A stretch of DNA of 64,000 nucleotides from DATKYQ01 sp035528415 (GCA_035528415.1 DATKYQ010000096.1:34523-98522); one strand, 5' to 3'. Shown: positions 27,352 to 36,141, numbered from the stretch's first letter. Notes: a model not told the origin generated them from the sequence alone. Program-made: numbers and translations.

Positions 27352-27558
27352 GTGGCCGACAGCGCCAAGCAGCAGCGTATGTACCAGGCTGCCCTCCTGA
27401 GAATAGCGATCAAGATGCGCAAGACCGAGGTCAAGGGGTTCGAGGAAATCTTTTCGGAGATTCTCGACGACATGCAGCTGGATCCCGAAGAGTTCCGACA
27501 CTACCTGAACACCCACATGCAATCACTGATGGCTACAGTTAAGAAGCGCGGTTATTAA
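27352..27558 (+). CDS. Small hypothetical protein (68 residues)
   Basis: A charged, helix-rich 68-residue protein (starts MADSAKQQRMYQAALLRIAIK, ends TVKKRGY), with no signal peptide or membrane segment. I recognise no family. Support for a real gene: a consensus Shine-Dalgarno six bases before the GTG, a -35-like TTGACA upstream, and its own intergenic region. Its stop overlaps the rsmA stop by four bases in a tail-to-tail arrangement, so no terminator separates them. Confidence 0.7.
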   Translation: MADSAKQQRMYQAALLRIAIKMRKTEVKGFEEIFSEILDDMQLDPEEFRHYLNTHMQSLMATVKKRGY

Positions 27559-28430
27559 TCCACTTCCGCCCGGTCGGCGATACCCAGAAGATCGAAGAAG
27601 GCATCGGCCAAAGCGGCGAAAGATTCGATCGCCAGCTGCTCGGGCCGCAGCGCCTGATCGACGCCGGCCTTGTCCAGGGCCGCTCTGACGCAGTCGGCCG
27701 ACGCCTCGGGCGTCAAGGCGGCCAGCAGGCTGTTTGCGATCTTCTTGCGCCGCTGGCCGAAGGCGCCGCGGACCACGCGCGCGAAAAGCCGCTCGTCCTT
27801 GACCGGCACACTGACATGCTTGAATGGATCGAAACGCAGCACCGCCGAATCAACCTTGGGGACCGGGTGAAAAGCAGCCGCCGGAACTTGGGCAACGGTG
27901 GTTATCCGGGCGCGACGCTGCACCATGACGCTCAGTATCCCGTAGCTTCTCGACCCGGGCCCGGCCGTAAGTCTTTGGGCCATCTCCTTCTGAAACATCA
28001 ACACCCAGTGTGACAACCAGCCGGCTGACTCCAGGAGGTGGAACAGGATCTGCGTCGCCATGTGATAGGGAAGATTGCCGACCACTACCGGCTTGTCTCC
28101 CGCATCGGCATGTATTCTTTCCCAGTCAATGGCAGCCGCGTTGTCCTCGACTACCCGGACAACCGCATCCCGGGCGAACTCGACCCTCAGCAGCTTGGCC
28201 AGGTCGCGATCGCGCTCGACGGCGAGCACCTTTTTCGCCACGCGCGCGAGCGGAGCCGTCAGGGCCCCCAGCCCGGCGCCAAGTTCCACGACGGTGAGAC
28301 CTTCGACGCCTGCCGCCGCAACGATCTTGTCTATGGCCTTGACATCCACCAGGAAATTCTGGCTCCAACCGGACTTGGGTCTCAAACCATGGCGCCTAAG
28401 TATCGCGCGTACGTTCAGGTGGTGGGCCAT
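27555..28430 (-). CDS. rsmA: 16S rRNA (adenine1518-N6/adenine1519-N6)-dimethyltransferase
   Basis: Dimethylates two adjacent adenines in helix 45 of 16S rRNA late in 30S assembly. 291 residues with the KsgA/Dim1 signatures: QNFLVDVKAIDKIV near residue 24, the SAM motif VVELGAGLGALT near residue 47, and VVGNLPYHMATQIL (the catalytic NLPY) near residue 115. FHPVPKVDSAVLRF follows, and the C-terminal helical domain has FGQRRKKIANSL. Its start overlaps the tsaD stop by 16 bases. It is the last gene of the unit formed with the receiver/TPR gene and tsaD. Confidence 0.95.
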   Translation of the reverse strand: MAHHLNVRAILRRHGLRPKSGWSQNFLVDVKAIDKIVAAAGVEGLTVVELGAGLGALTAPLARVAKKVLAVERDRDLAKLLRVEFARDAVVRVVEDNAAAIDWERIHADAGDKPVVVGNLPYHMATQILFHLLESAGWLSHWVLMFQKEMAQRLTAGPGSRSYGILSVMVQRRARITTVAQVPAAAFHPVPKVDSAVLRFDPFKHVSVPVKDERLFARVVRGAFGQRRKKIANSLLAALTPEASADCVRAALDKAGVDQALRPEQLAIESFAALADAFFDLLGIADRAEVD

Positions 28431-29416
28431 GCCAACCTCGCGTCGGCGTCCAGGCCGCTGCCGTCATCGCGGCCCGAGGCCAGGTAGACGCTTCCCAGGG
28501 CCGCCACCATTGCGGCGTTGTCGGTGCACAGTTCGACGGGGGGAAAACAGACCTCGACATCATCCGCCGCGGCGCGCTCGATCATCACCTGCCTCAGGCG
28601 CAGATTGGCGGCCACCCCACCCGCTACCAGGATCGTCGTTATTTTCTCCAGGCGCGCGGCCAGCAAAGCCTTTCTTACCAGTGTGTCTACGACGGCTTCC
28701 TGAAAGCTGGCGGCGAAATCGCAAAGCGCCTGGCCGTGTGGCAGGCCGTCCTTCTTGGCTCTAACGCAGGCCGAGGTCTTGAGACCGCTGAAGCTGAAGT
28801 CCAGCCGCTTGCCCGGCAGCGGGCGCGGAAAACGAATCGCAGCGGGATCGCCTCGCTCGGCCTCTCGTTGAATCGAGATGCCCCCTGGGTAATCCAGCCC
28901 CAGTAGCTTGGCAATCTTGTCGAAGGCCTCGCCGGCCGCGTCGTCCAAGGTTCGCCCCAGCAGGCGCAGACGCCCGACCCCGTCGACGCGAAACAGGCTG
29001 GTGTGCCCGCCTGAGACAACCAGTCCGATGTGCGGATAGGCCAGATCGTAATTGAGAAACACGGCCCGCAGGTGCGCCTCGATGTGGTTCACCCCGACCA
29101 GTGGTATTGAAAAAGCTAAGGCCAGCGTCTTGGCCGCGGTCAGGCCCACCAGCAAGGAGCCAATCAGCCCCGGTCCGGACGTGACGGCGATACCATCCAG
29201 TTGATTTAAAGAAACGTCCGATCGTTCGAGGCATGCCTCGATCACGCCGATAATCCTGCGGACGTGATCGCGCGAGGCCAGTTCCGGCACGACTCCCCCA
29301 TAGACTGCGTGGATCGGAATCTGGGAAGCCACCTGCTGGCCCAGCAGCCGCGAGCCGTCGGAAACCACGGCGGCCGCGCACTCGTCACACGATGATTCTA
29401 TGCCCAGGACAAGCAT
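28415..29416 (-). CDS. tsaD: tRNA N6-adenosine threonylcarbamoyltransferase
   Basis: Transfers the threonylcarbamoyl group from TC-AMP to A37 of ANN-decoding tRNAs, with TsaB and TsaE (not in this window). 333 residues of the ASKHA fold: LGIESSCDECAAAVV at the N-terminus, GPGLIGSLLVG, the metal-binding NHIEAHLRAV near residue 108, VVSGGHTSLF, and a C-terminal GGVAANLRLR plus CTDNAAMVA. Length is normal. It begins 17 bases after the receiver/TPR gene and overlaps rsmA. A TsaC/YciO-type protein is encoded about 20 kb away. Confidence 0.96.
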   Translation of the reverse strand: MLVLGIESSCDECAAAVVSDGSRLLGQQVASQIPIHAVYGGVVPELASRDHVRRIIGVIEACLERSDVSLNQLDGIAVTSGPGLIGSLLVGLTAAKTLALAFSIPLVGVNHIEAHLRAVFLNYDLAYPHIGLVVSGGHTSLFRVDGVGRLRLLGRTLDDAAGEAFDKIAKLLGLDYPGGISIQREAERGDPAAIRFPRPLPGKRLDFSFSGLKTSACVRAKKDGLPHGQALCDFAASFQEAVVDTLVRKALLAARLEKITTILVAGGVAANLRLRQVMIERAAADDVEVCFPPVELCTDNAAMVAALGSVYLASGRDDGSGLDADARLAWPTT

Positions 29417-29433
29417 GCGCGCTCTGTCCGAGC

Positions 29434-31884
29434 CTATTTGAGGGTCTTAAGGATGCTGCGCACGTCCGTGGCGAAGCGACCTTTGGGATTCAAATTGAGA
29501 TAGCGCTGGTAGGCGCTCTTGGCCTGGGTGTTTTTACCGATGGTCTGGTAGATGGTGCCCAGCGTCAGGTAGGCTCGCGAACTTTTCGGTCTGATCTCCA
29601 GCGCCTGTTGGGCTAATTTGATCGCCTTGGTGTTGTTATCCAACTCGAAGTAGGCGTTGGCCAAGGCGATCATCGCCTCCACACCGCGGGGATTGGCCTC
29701 GATTGCCTTCTCGAGCGCCTGGGATGCGGCCTTGATCTTGCCCGCGCGATACAGAGCCTCGCCGCGCCTGAGCTGGTTTGTGTACTCGGCCGAGACCGGC
29801 TTGATTTTGGCGACTTTTCGGCCGGGCCCGCTTCGCACCTTGCCGGCCGACGAATCCGCCCCCGGCCCGGCATCCGGGGCCGCCCGCGATCTGTCCGCTG
29901 GAACCAACGGCTGAATCGTAAGCTCAATATCTTCGTCCGCACTCTGTTCCCCGACTCCAGAGTCCGCGACGGCCCGCTTATCGCCAGCGTTCGCACCGCC
30001 ATCAGTCTGCCCGACGGCGCCGGCGTCAACGGGAATGACAGAAGCGTCCAAGCGCGAGGGACCGGATATCCCCAACCCACTGCCGCCGTCACTCCCCGAG
30101 TTGAGGAATTTCTCGTGCACGAACCAACCGCCGAATCCGAGGCCGGAACCGACCAGCAAGATGGCCACAAGCCACAACACCCATGACGACCCCGAGCGCC
30201 CGAAAGAGTCTTCCAGGGGTTGGATCGGTTCTTCGAAAACGCTATGGCCGCTCTCATCCGCCGGCTTGAAGAAATCATGTTCGGTGCTCGATAGCGTGCC
30301 CTCACCGGCAACCCGAGCGTCGACCTGAGCGCCGGTGCTTGTTTCGGACCCGGACCGAGACCTGCCTGTTTGCTCCGCAGCTTCGGCCGACCCGATGCGC
30401 GGCCTCATCAGGGTGAGCATGTCTTCGACAATTTCCTCGGCTCGCGCCTCCGAAACGGGCTCTTTTTTACGAACCAGCGGAATGGCATCCTCTTCCTTCA
30501 GCTCACTCTCGGCGGAGACCGCCGCCTCGTGCGTCACGGTCCGGGCGGAGCCTGTCGTCAGGCCGTGCTCGGTGAGTCCCTCTCCCGTCGCCTGGTACTC
30601 CCCTTCTTTCTTCTCGATCACTACCCAGGCGCCGTCGCCCCGACCCGCGGATTCGGTATCTTCCGGGAGAGGCTCTACCTTGACGCTGGATTCAACAGCG
30701 GATGGAATCTCGGGAACGGTCGCGGCCGCCGCGGGAACCTCCGGCTCGGTCACCTCCGGCTCGGGCGCCAGCGGCTCGGGCACGGGCAGGGAATCAGCGG
30801 CTTGATCGGCGTCCTTTATCTTTTCCCGCCCGGCGTCTCCCTCTTCCGGGCCAAGCTCGTCAGGATCGGGCGGCGGGGGCTTGGACATCCACTCGTTCAT
30901 CGTTACCGCCGAGGTTTCCTCGGCGGGACGACGGCTGGCGTCGTATATCAGGCCCTCGAAATAGAGTTTCGAGATTATTCCCAAGGCTTCGAGATCGTCG
31001 AACTGGCTATCGTCGACGACTTGCAACAAGGCACGCTTGCTGTCGAACAACCTCAGGATATGATTGATCTCGTCCGGGATCTCGCTCAGGCGATCGGACA
31101 GCTCGTGGTAATCAACCTCGAAGCAAGTCTGCAACGAGGGAAGCTGCTCGAGCATGCGTCCCCACTCGTCCAGGCGACGCATGCCCTCCATCAACAGACC
31201 CTGGCTTGAAAGCGTGATGTTGTCGGGGTGTGCCAGGCTGGGCTTGAAATCGATCTCGAATGTGCCGCTGTTCCACAACAGCAGGCGATAGACTGCCTTC
31301 TCTCCCTGTAGCCGGCCGAGCCCGGCGTCGATCACCTTGCCGTTCCGAAAGAACACCTCTGCTGTCTGGTCGGGGTTCTCCGCAGAGATGAAATGGGCGA
31401 TGCCTGTCTTGCGACCCAACTCGATGGTCTGGATCAAATCGACGATCCCCATGTCGTCGATCGAACCGCTGAAGCTCGATTTCCTGTCGCGCAACTGGAG
31501 CTTCTCGCGCTCCCGCTTCTGCAGCAGGATATTAACCCGGGTGATGATCTCCTTGATGTAGATCGGCTTGGTGAGGTAGTCGTCGACGCCCAACTCGAGA
31601 CCGCGAACCTTGTCTTCCACCGATTTCTGGTTGGTCAGGAAAATGAAAGGGATCTGAGCCCATTGCGGTTCGGCCTTGAGTCTTTCGCACAGCTGATAAC
31701 CGTCCATCACCTCCATCTTGGTGTCCGAGATGACAAGATCGGGCGTGGAGATACCGACTTTCTCGAGGGCGTCCTCGCCGTTGACTGCGGTGGTGACCGA
31801 GTAACCGGCTTTGCGCAGGCTGACCTCCATAACCCGCAGGGATTTGGGATCTCCGTCAACTAGCAGCAGGTTTCGTCTTGCCAC
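29434..31884 (-). CDS. Receiver-DUF4388 protein with transmembrane helix and C-terminal TPRs
   Basis: 816 residues. A response-regulator receiver domain (1-125; phospho-acceptor Asp54 in VISDTKMEVMDG, Lys106 in LTKPIY) is followed by a DUF4388/PATAN domain (~137-240) and a conserved helical region (~250-320). An acidic Pro/Glu-rich linker runs to ~565, then one transmembrane helix (567-588, WVLWLVAILLVGSGLGFGGW), a Gly/Ser/Asp-rich stretch and four TPR motifs (~690-816). The topology suggests a cytoplasmic signalling half and a periplasmic TPR half. No partner histidine kinase is adjacent. It is the first gene of a unit with tsaD and rsmA and has its own good promoter. Confidence 0.85.
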   Translation of the reverse strand: MARRNLLLVDGDPKSLRVMEVSLRKAGYSVTTAVNGEDALEKVGISTPDLVISDTKMEVMDGYQLCERLKAEPQWAQIPFIFLTNQKSVEDKVRGLELGVDDYLTKPIYIKEIITRVNILLQKREREKLQLRDRKSSFSGSIDDMGIVDLIQTIELGRKTGIAHFISAENPDQTAEVFFRNGKVIDAGLGRLQGEKAVYRLLLWNSGTFEIDFKPSLAHPDNITLSSQGLLMEGMRRLDEWGRMLEQLPSLQTCFEVDYHELSDRLSEIPDEINHILRLFDSKRALLQVVDDSQFDDLEALGIISKLYFEGLIYDASRRPAEETSAVTMNEWMSKPPPPDPDELGPEEGDAGREKIKDADQAADSLPVPEPLAPEPEVTEPEVPAAAATVPEIPSAVESSVKVEPLPEDTESAGRGDGAWVVIEKKEGEYQATGEGLTEHGLTTGSARTVTHEAAVSAESELKEEDAIPLVRKKEPVSEARAEEIVEDMLTLMRPRIGSAEAAEQTGRSRSGSETSTGAQVDARVAGEGTLSSTEHDFFKPADESGHSVFEEPIQPLEDSFGRSGSSWVLWLVAILLVGSGLGFGGWFVHEKFLNSGSDGGSGLGISGPSRLDASVIPVDAGAVGQTDGGANAGDKRAVADSGVGEQSADEDIELTIQPLVPADRSRAAPDAGPGADSSAGKVRSGPGRKVAKIKPVSAEYTNQLRRGEALYRAGKIKAASQALEKAIEANPRGVEAMIALANAYFELDNNTKAIKLAQQALEIRPKSSRAYLTLGTIYQTIGKNTQAKSAYQRYLNLNPKGRFATDVRSILKTLK

Positions 31885-31930
31885 GGCAATGGCCCCGATC
31901 GCTGAACACCCGGATCTCCGGATGTCCAGT

Positions 31931-31959
31931 ATTTAACTTCCGGAAGGCGCCCCTGTCAA
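31931..31959 (-). promoter_or_regulatory. Predicted sigma70-type promoter for the receiver/TPR-tsaD-rsmA unit
   Basis: On the minus strand: consensus TTGACA (31959-31954), 17-base spacer, TTAAAT (31936-31931). The leader to the ATG at 31884 would be about 40 bases. Confidence 0.55.
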
Positions 31960-32006
31960 CATTGTAAGACGCATGCATGCTCCAAGCAGATCTTCGCCAA
32001 GCGACC

Positions 32007-32555
32007 TCATGGGCCTTTCCGGCGCCGGGCCTTTACTAGCGCCCTGATCTGAACCGCGACAACCTGGTGATAAAGGGAGGCGTACGCCTTCCTGATGCCC
32101 TGTGACTTATGCCTGTGCCTGAATGCGGGCACCAGAGAATTGCGGATGATGCCGCCGGCCTTTTTTCTGAGTCGATCCGTGTAGTTATCACCCATGACGA
32201 TGCGGAACTCGTTTTCCGTAATCGAGACGAAGAGCAGCACCGCGTTCTTGCCCTCCTCGTAACCGATCTCCCAGTCCTCGAAAACGGTGTCCACGAAGCG
32301 ATCGACGCTCAGCGGACGGGGCCGGAAGTCGTCGAGCGATTTTACCGTCACAACCATCATGTTCACCTTGCCCTTGGACGCCTTGCGACAAAGAGACTTG
32401 ATGGCCGCCCGATCCTTGCGTCCCATGACCCCGGCGTGATCATTGAAGCATTCCTCGTCGAGGGCAGGGTATTGCTCAGAGGCGCCCGCAGGCCGTGATG
32501 CCAGAAAAGCCAACATCATCAATGCCGCCCCAAGCGCCTTTCCGGATGCGATCAT
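32007..32555 (-). CDS. TPM-domain (YgcG/Psb32-type) exported protein
   Basis: 182 residues. A signal peptide (ALMMLAFLASRPAGASEQ) is followed by a TPM_phosphatase domain (~33-150) with FNDHAGVMGRKDRAAI, VNMMVVTVKSLDDF, YEEGKNAVLLFVSITENEFRIVMG and a basic C-terminus. Proteins of this family take part in photosystem or membrane-protein upkeep, or are uncharacterised. There is no C-terminal membrane helix or Gly-rich tail, so it is a soluble periplasmic version. It lies 37 bases after the CpoB-like gene, probably in the pal-cpoB unit. Confidence 0.75.
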   Translation of the reverse strand: MIASGKALGAALMMLAFLASRPAGASEQYPALDEECFNDHAGVMGRKDRAAIKSLCRKASKGKVNMMVVTVKSLDDFRPRPLSVDRFVDTVFEDWEIGYEEGKNAVLLFVSITENEFRIVMGDNYTDRLRKKAGGIIRNSLVPAFRHRHKSQGIRKAYASLYHQVVAVQIRALVKARRRKGP

Positions 32556-32592
32556 TAACCTACCTCCCGCCCGTTCGACCGTTCATCTGCCG

Positions 32593-33477
32593 TCAAGGTG
32601 AGCCCTTGAGCTTCTTGCGCGCCTCGCGAATCCTCTTCTTGGCCTTGGCGGAAAGCGGGCTTTTCGGGTAATCCTGCACGAACTGCTTGAGAAACGGCAA
32701 GGCCTCCTTGTAACGCTCCATGGCGTAGAAGCAAAAACCCAGCTTAAGCAAGGCGTCCTTGCTCTTGTCCCCCTTCGGAAACTGCGTGCGCACTTTCTGA
32801 AAGGCGAGCGCCGCCAGGCGGTAATCCTTCTGCGAGTAGTAGCTCTCGGCGATCCAGTAGAGGGCGTTGTCGGAGTATGCGTCGCCCGGCCACTTTTTCA
32901 GAAACTCGTCGAAAAGTGTACGGGCAGCCTTTTCCTGGCCTGCTTCTAGCAACCCGTAGGCCAGTTTATAAAAATCTTCTTTCTTCTCTGGCCGCTCGAT
33001 CGCGGCCAGTGGGTTGGACGGCGGCTTGTGCTCCGCCGCCTTCTTCTCGGCCTGCTCTCGCTCGGCCTTCTCGCGGGCGAGTTCTTCCGCCGTGGAGGCT
33101 CGCTCGCCCAAGTCCTTGTGGATGCCCGCAAGTTTCAGCTCGATCTTGTCCAGGCGGTGCTCGTTCACCTCGAGGCGACCTCTGATTTCCATCAGCTGCG
33201 TTTTTATCCTCTCGATGTCCACCCCCACATCGGCCGCGTTGCGTCCCGTGGCGCGCCGGTACTCGTCGATGATCTTGACCAGCTCGGCGATCTGCTTGTC
33301 CGCCTGGTGAATTCTTTGTTGCAACTCTTTCTTCTTCTTCTCGCTCTCCTTCTTGACAACGTCCAGCTCGACCTGCAAAACGGCGATGTCCGCCTGCATG
33401 CGCTTGCCGACGTCCTTTTTTACCCAGCAACCTGTAAAAAGAAGGCAACCCAGCAAGATCGACGCGACGCGCAACAT
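32593..33477 (-). CDS. CpoB/YbgF-like TPR lipoprotein with coiled coil
   Basis: 294 residues. A lipobox (LLGCLLFTGC, Cys 17) is followed by a long Lys/Glu-rich coiled coil (~30-150) and C-terminal YbgF-type TPRs (KLAYGLLEAGQEKAARTLFDEFLKKWP; YWIAESYYSQKDYRLAALAF; KLGFCFYAMERYKEALPFL). CpoB coordinates outer-membrane constriction with peptidoglycan synthesis through Tol and PBP1B. The order pal then cpoB matches the usual tol-pal locus, but tolB is absent and CpoB is here a lipoprotein. The start is set at MLRVASILLG with AAGG five bases before; the frame runs open 52 codons further with no similarity. Confidence 0.8.
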   Translation of the reverse strand: MLRVASILLGCLLFTGCWVKKDVGKRMQADIAVLQVELDVVKKESEKKKKELQQRIHQADKQIAELVKIIDEYRRATGRNAADVGVDIERIKTQLMEIRGRLEVNEHRLDKIELKLAGIHKDLGERASTAEELAREKAEREQAEKKAAEHKPPSNPLAAIERPEKKEDFYKLAYGLLEAGQEKAARTLFDEFLKKWPGDAYSDNALYWIAESYYSQKDYRLAALAFQKVRTQFPKGDKSKDALLKLGFCFYAMERYKEALPFLKQFVQDYPKSPLSAKAKKRIREARKKLKGSP

Positions 33478-33572
33478 GTTGCCTTCGATCTTCACCTGCT
33501 CACCTCGCGATAAAAAAAGAGCGGGGCCCTCTTCGAGCTCCGCTCCGGCTGAAACCTGCCTGCGTTTGCCGT

Positions 33573-34421
33573 CTATTCGCTGAACTCGCAGCGGCGGTTC
33601 TGAGCCCAGCAGTCTTCGGTCTGCTCGGAGCATACCGGCCTTCCCTCGCCGTAGGAGATCGTCTTCAGGCGACTCTTGGCCACACCCAGGTTCACCAGGT
33701 ATTTCTTGGCGGCGCGGGCGCGCTTATCGCCTAAAGCGATATTGTATTCTTCGGTGCCGCGATCGTCGCAGTGTCCCTCGATGCTGACCGACATGTCGGC
33801 GCGCTCCTTGAGGCACTCGCCGTTGCGATCGAGGACCTCGCGATCCTCGGAACGCAGGTTGTAACGATTGAAGTCGAAGTGGATGGTTTGCACCTCGCAC
33901 TTGGGTTTCTCGACACACTCGCAATCCTTGCACATGTTGCCCTCGGGACAGTCGGCGTCGGTCTGGCACTTGCACTTGGGAACGCAGTGGTGATCCTTGC
34001 ACTCCATGCCCTCGGCGCAGTCCTCGTCCTTCTCGCACTCCCACTGGCACTTGTGCTCCTTGCAGACCATGCCCGGCTTGCCGCGCGTCTCGCAGTCGCT
34101 GTCGATCTCGCATTCGAAGACGCACTTCTCGTTCTCGCAGAAGGGCTTGTCCTCGGGGCAATCCTTGTTCTCGACGCACTCGACGCAGCGCATGTCTTTA
34201 CACTTGGGCCGTTCCTTGGGGCAATCGGGATCCTGGCAGCACTCCTGGCAGTTTTCGTTGCAGCACTTCATCTGGGTGGTGTTGCCTTTCTCATCCGCGC
34301 AGTCGCCGTCGTCCCGGCACTTCGGGAAAGGCGGGCGGCAGCCTGTCGCCAGGAAGGAAAAAACAAAGAGAACAGCCGCCGTAAAGGCCAGCCCCTTGGA
34401 CAAGCTTCCCACTGTCTTCAT
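33573..34421 (-). CDS. pal: Pal/OmpA-domain lipoprotein with Cys-rich insert
   Basis: 282 residues. A lipobox (FSFLATGC, Cys 28) is followed by ~150 residues of short Cys-rich repeats (CxxDxDC..GMxCxxHxC, for example CEKDEDCAEGMECKDHHC) and a C-terminal OmpA/Pal domain (IHFDFNRYNLRSED; SIEGHCDDRGTEEYNIALGD; RARAAKKYL). This domain binds peptidoglycan meso-diaminopimelate in Pal. The Cys-rich spacer is absent from ordinary Pal (~170 residues) and would hold the domain away from the membrane or bind something itself. AAGGAGG precedes the ATG; upstream in-frame codons are not used. It is first in the pal-cpoB-TPM unit. Confidence 0.85.
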   Translation of the reverse strand: MKTVGSLSKGLAFTAAVLFVFSFLATGCRPPFPKCRDDGDCADEKGNTTQMKCCNENCQECCQDPDCPKERPKCKDMRCVECVENKDCPEDKPFCENEKCVFECEIDSDCETRGKPGMVCKEHKCQWECEKDEDCAEGMECKDHHCVPKCKCQTDADCPEGNMCKDCECVEKPKCEVQTIHFDFNRYNLRSEDREVLDRNGECLKERADMSVSIEGHCDDRGTEEYNIALGDKRARAAKKYLVNLGVAKSRLKTISYGEGRPVCSEQTEDCWAQNRRCEFSE

Positions 34422-34505
34422 CGAATCACCCTCCTTACGCGGCGCGAACCCGGCGCGCGAGGCATATGCGCTGCAAGTACCCGAAAAGTGCTTTCTACCG
34501 TCTGG

Positions 34506-34534
34506 CAATTAGCCCATTCGGGTAAGCTTGTCAA
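34506..34534 (-). promoter_or_regulatory. Possible promoter for the pal unit
   Basis: On the minus strand: consensus TTGACA (34534-34529). The -10 is uncertain: TAATTG with a 17-base spacer at 34511-34506, or GCTAAT with 15. The -35 bases coincide with the -35 of the opposite-strand MATE promoter. Confidence 0.35.
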
Positions 34535-34554
34535 ATAAAAAAGGCGCCTATAAT
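34528..34554 (+). promoter_or_regulatory. Predicted promoter for the MATE transporter
   Basis: TTGTCA at 34528-34533, a short 15-base spacer, and a consensus TATAAT at 34549-34554. The leader to the ATG at 34652 would be about 90 bases. The rest of 34422-34651 shows nothing else I can name. Confidence 0.5.
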
Positions 34555-34651
34555 TCCGGAGTCTTCGGAAGAAAGTGTTTGCTATTCTCCCGCCCTCGCT
34601 GTAGGTTGGCGCCGGTCGGGTGCGTAGCTTATCCGGCCGACGATTCCAATC

Positions 34652-36088
34652 ATGAGATTTTCCCTGGACATCAGCCTGACCAAGCGCATCGCCTCACTGG
34701 CGATTCCCGTCGTTTTGGCCATGCTCTCCCAGACCGCCATCAACTTGATGGACACCGCCATGGTCGGCCGCCTGCCGGGCAGCACCGGCATCGACGGGGT
34801 GGCCGGCATCGGCGTCAGCCTACCGCTCTTCTGGGCCCTGGGCGGCTTCCTCTCGGCCATTGCCATCGGCACCCAGGCTATCACCGCCAGGCGCACCGGC
34901 GAGAAACGTCCCATGCTCGCCGGGCGGGCCTTGACCAACTCGCTGACCATCGCCGGCCTGTCGGGCCTGGCTGTGTCCGTCATTTTCTACTACTACGTCC
35001 CGGATATCTTTCCCTTGCTCAATCCGAACCCCAACGTCATTCGCCTGGGGTCGGTCTACTGCCGCCTGCGCATGCTGGGTATCTTCTCCATGGTGACCAC
35101 CATCAGCTACAAGGGTTTCTTTGACGGTATCGGGCAGACCTATGTCCACATGGTGGCCTCGATCGTCATGAACGTGCTGAATGCATTCCTGAACGCCGTA
35201 CTGATCTTCGGCCTGCTGGGGTTCCCGCGCCTTGAGGTCGAGGGTGCGGCGCTGGCCTCGTTGATCAGCACCTTCGTGGGCTTAGCTGTCATGATTGCCT
35301 GGAGCTTCAGGAAGAGCATCCTCATAAAATACCGTATCTACAATCCGAGGAACCTCAACCGCTCGGTAGTCGGCGAGATCGTGCGCCTCTCGCTGCCCTC
35401 GGGCCTGGCCACCGTTTTCGCCATGAGCGGCTTCCAGTTCTTTATGTGGGTAACGGGCAACCTCGATTCGGCCCCCAAGATGCTCACCCCGCTGGGCTTC
35501 ATCCCCCTGGTCGGCCCGCTATTGCGGGGCATCGATCTGGTCACGCCCGACGTGGCCACCAGCGCCAGCTGGGTGATCATCTCTTTCCTGATGCTGATCT
35601 TCATGACCTCGATCGCCTTCGGAACGGCCACGTCCACGCTGGTGGGTCAGAGCATGGGCGCCGGGAAACCCAACCTGGCCGAGCGTTTCGGCTGGGAATC
35701 CGTCAAGCTGGGCATGTATTTCATGGGCTGCCTGGGGCTTCTGGTAATCGTCTGGCCGCATTTCTTTTTGGGGATCTTCACCGACAAGGAGGCGGTCATC
35801 GCCGCAGCTGTTCCCTCGATGCGCCTGATGGGCGCCAGCGCCTCGCTGATGAGCGCCGGATTGATCCTGGTGCAGGCGCTCTTCGGGGCGGGTGCGACGA
35901 AGTTCGTCATGATCGCCGAGATGCTGATGCACGGGCTGTGCCTGATACCGTTGTCATACCTGCTGGCCGTCGTCCTGGGAATGGGCATGCTGGGCGCCTG
36001 GATGGCCGCCGCTACCTACGTCGTGTTCTTATCCTCGACCATGGCCTGGAAATTCGCCGGTGGAAGCTGGAAGAAGATCAAGATCTGA
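34652..36088 (+). CDS. MATE family multidrug/cation antiporter
   Basis: 478 residues, about twelve transmembrane segments in two MatE halves: SLAIPVVLAMLSQTAINLMDTAMVGRLPG near the N-terminus and a second half from residue ~250. It shows the DTAMVGRL signature and, in the second half, TSIAFGTATSTLVGQSMGAG, typical of NorM/DinF-type exporters. It exports cationic or hydrophobic compounds in exchange for Na+ or H+. Its substrate cannot be told from sequence. It is divergent from pal and followed 53 bases later by an NtrC-type regulator gene. Confidence 0.9.
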   Translation: MRFSLDISLTKRIASLAIPVVLAMLSQTAINLMDTAMVGRLPGSTGIDGVAGIGVSLPLFWALGGFLSAIAIGTQAITARRTGEKRPMLAGRALTNSLTIAGLSGLAVSVIFYYYVPDIFPLLNPNPNVIRLGSVYCRLRMLGIFSMVTTISYKGFFDGIGQTYVHMVASIVMNVLNAFLNAVLIFGLLGFPRLEVEGAALASLISTFVGLAVMIAWSFRKSILIKYRIYNPRNLNRSVVGEIVRLSLPSGLATVFAMSGFQFFMWVTGNLDSAPKMLTPLGFIPLVGPLLRGIDLVTPDVATSASWVIISFLMLIFMTSIAFGTATSTLVGQSMGAGKPNLAERFGWESVKLGMYFMGCLGLLVIVWPHFFLGIFTDKEAVIAAAVPSMRLMGASASLMSAGLILVQALFGAGATKFVMIAEMLMHGLCLIPLSYLLAVVLGMGMLGAWMAAATYVVFLSSTMAWKFAGGSWKKIKI

Positions 36089-36141
36089 AACAGGAGGCCA
36101 TTGACCCGCCGCGCGGCAATGGAGTATCTTGATCTCATCTC

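Noticed and set aside
33478..33633. 52-codon N-terminal extension of the CpoB-like protein
   Set aside because: It overlaps the end of pal, shows no similarity, and the lipoprotein signal with its own ribosome site begins at 33477.
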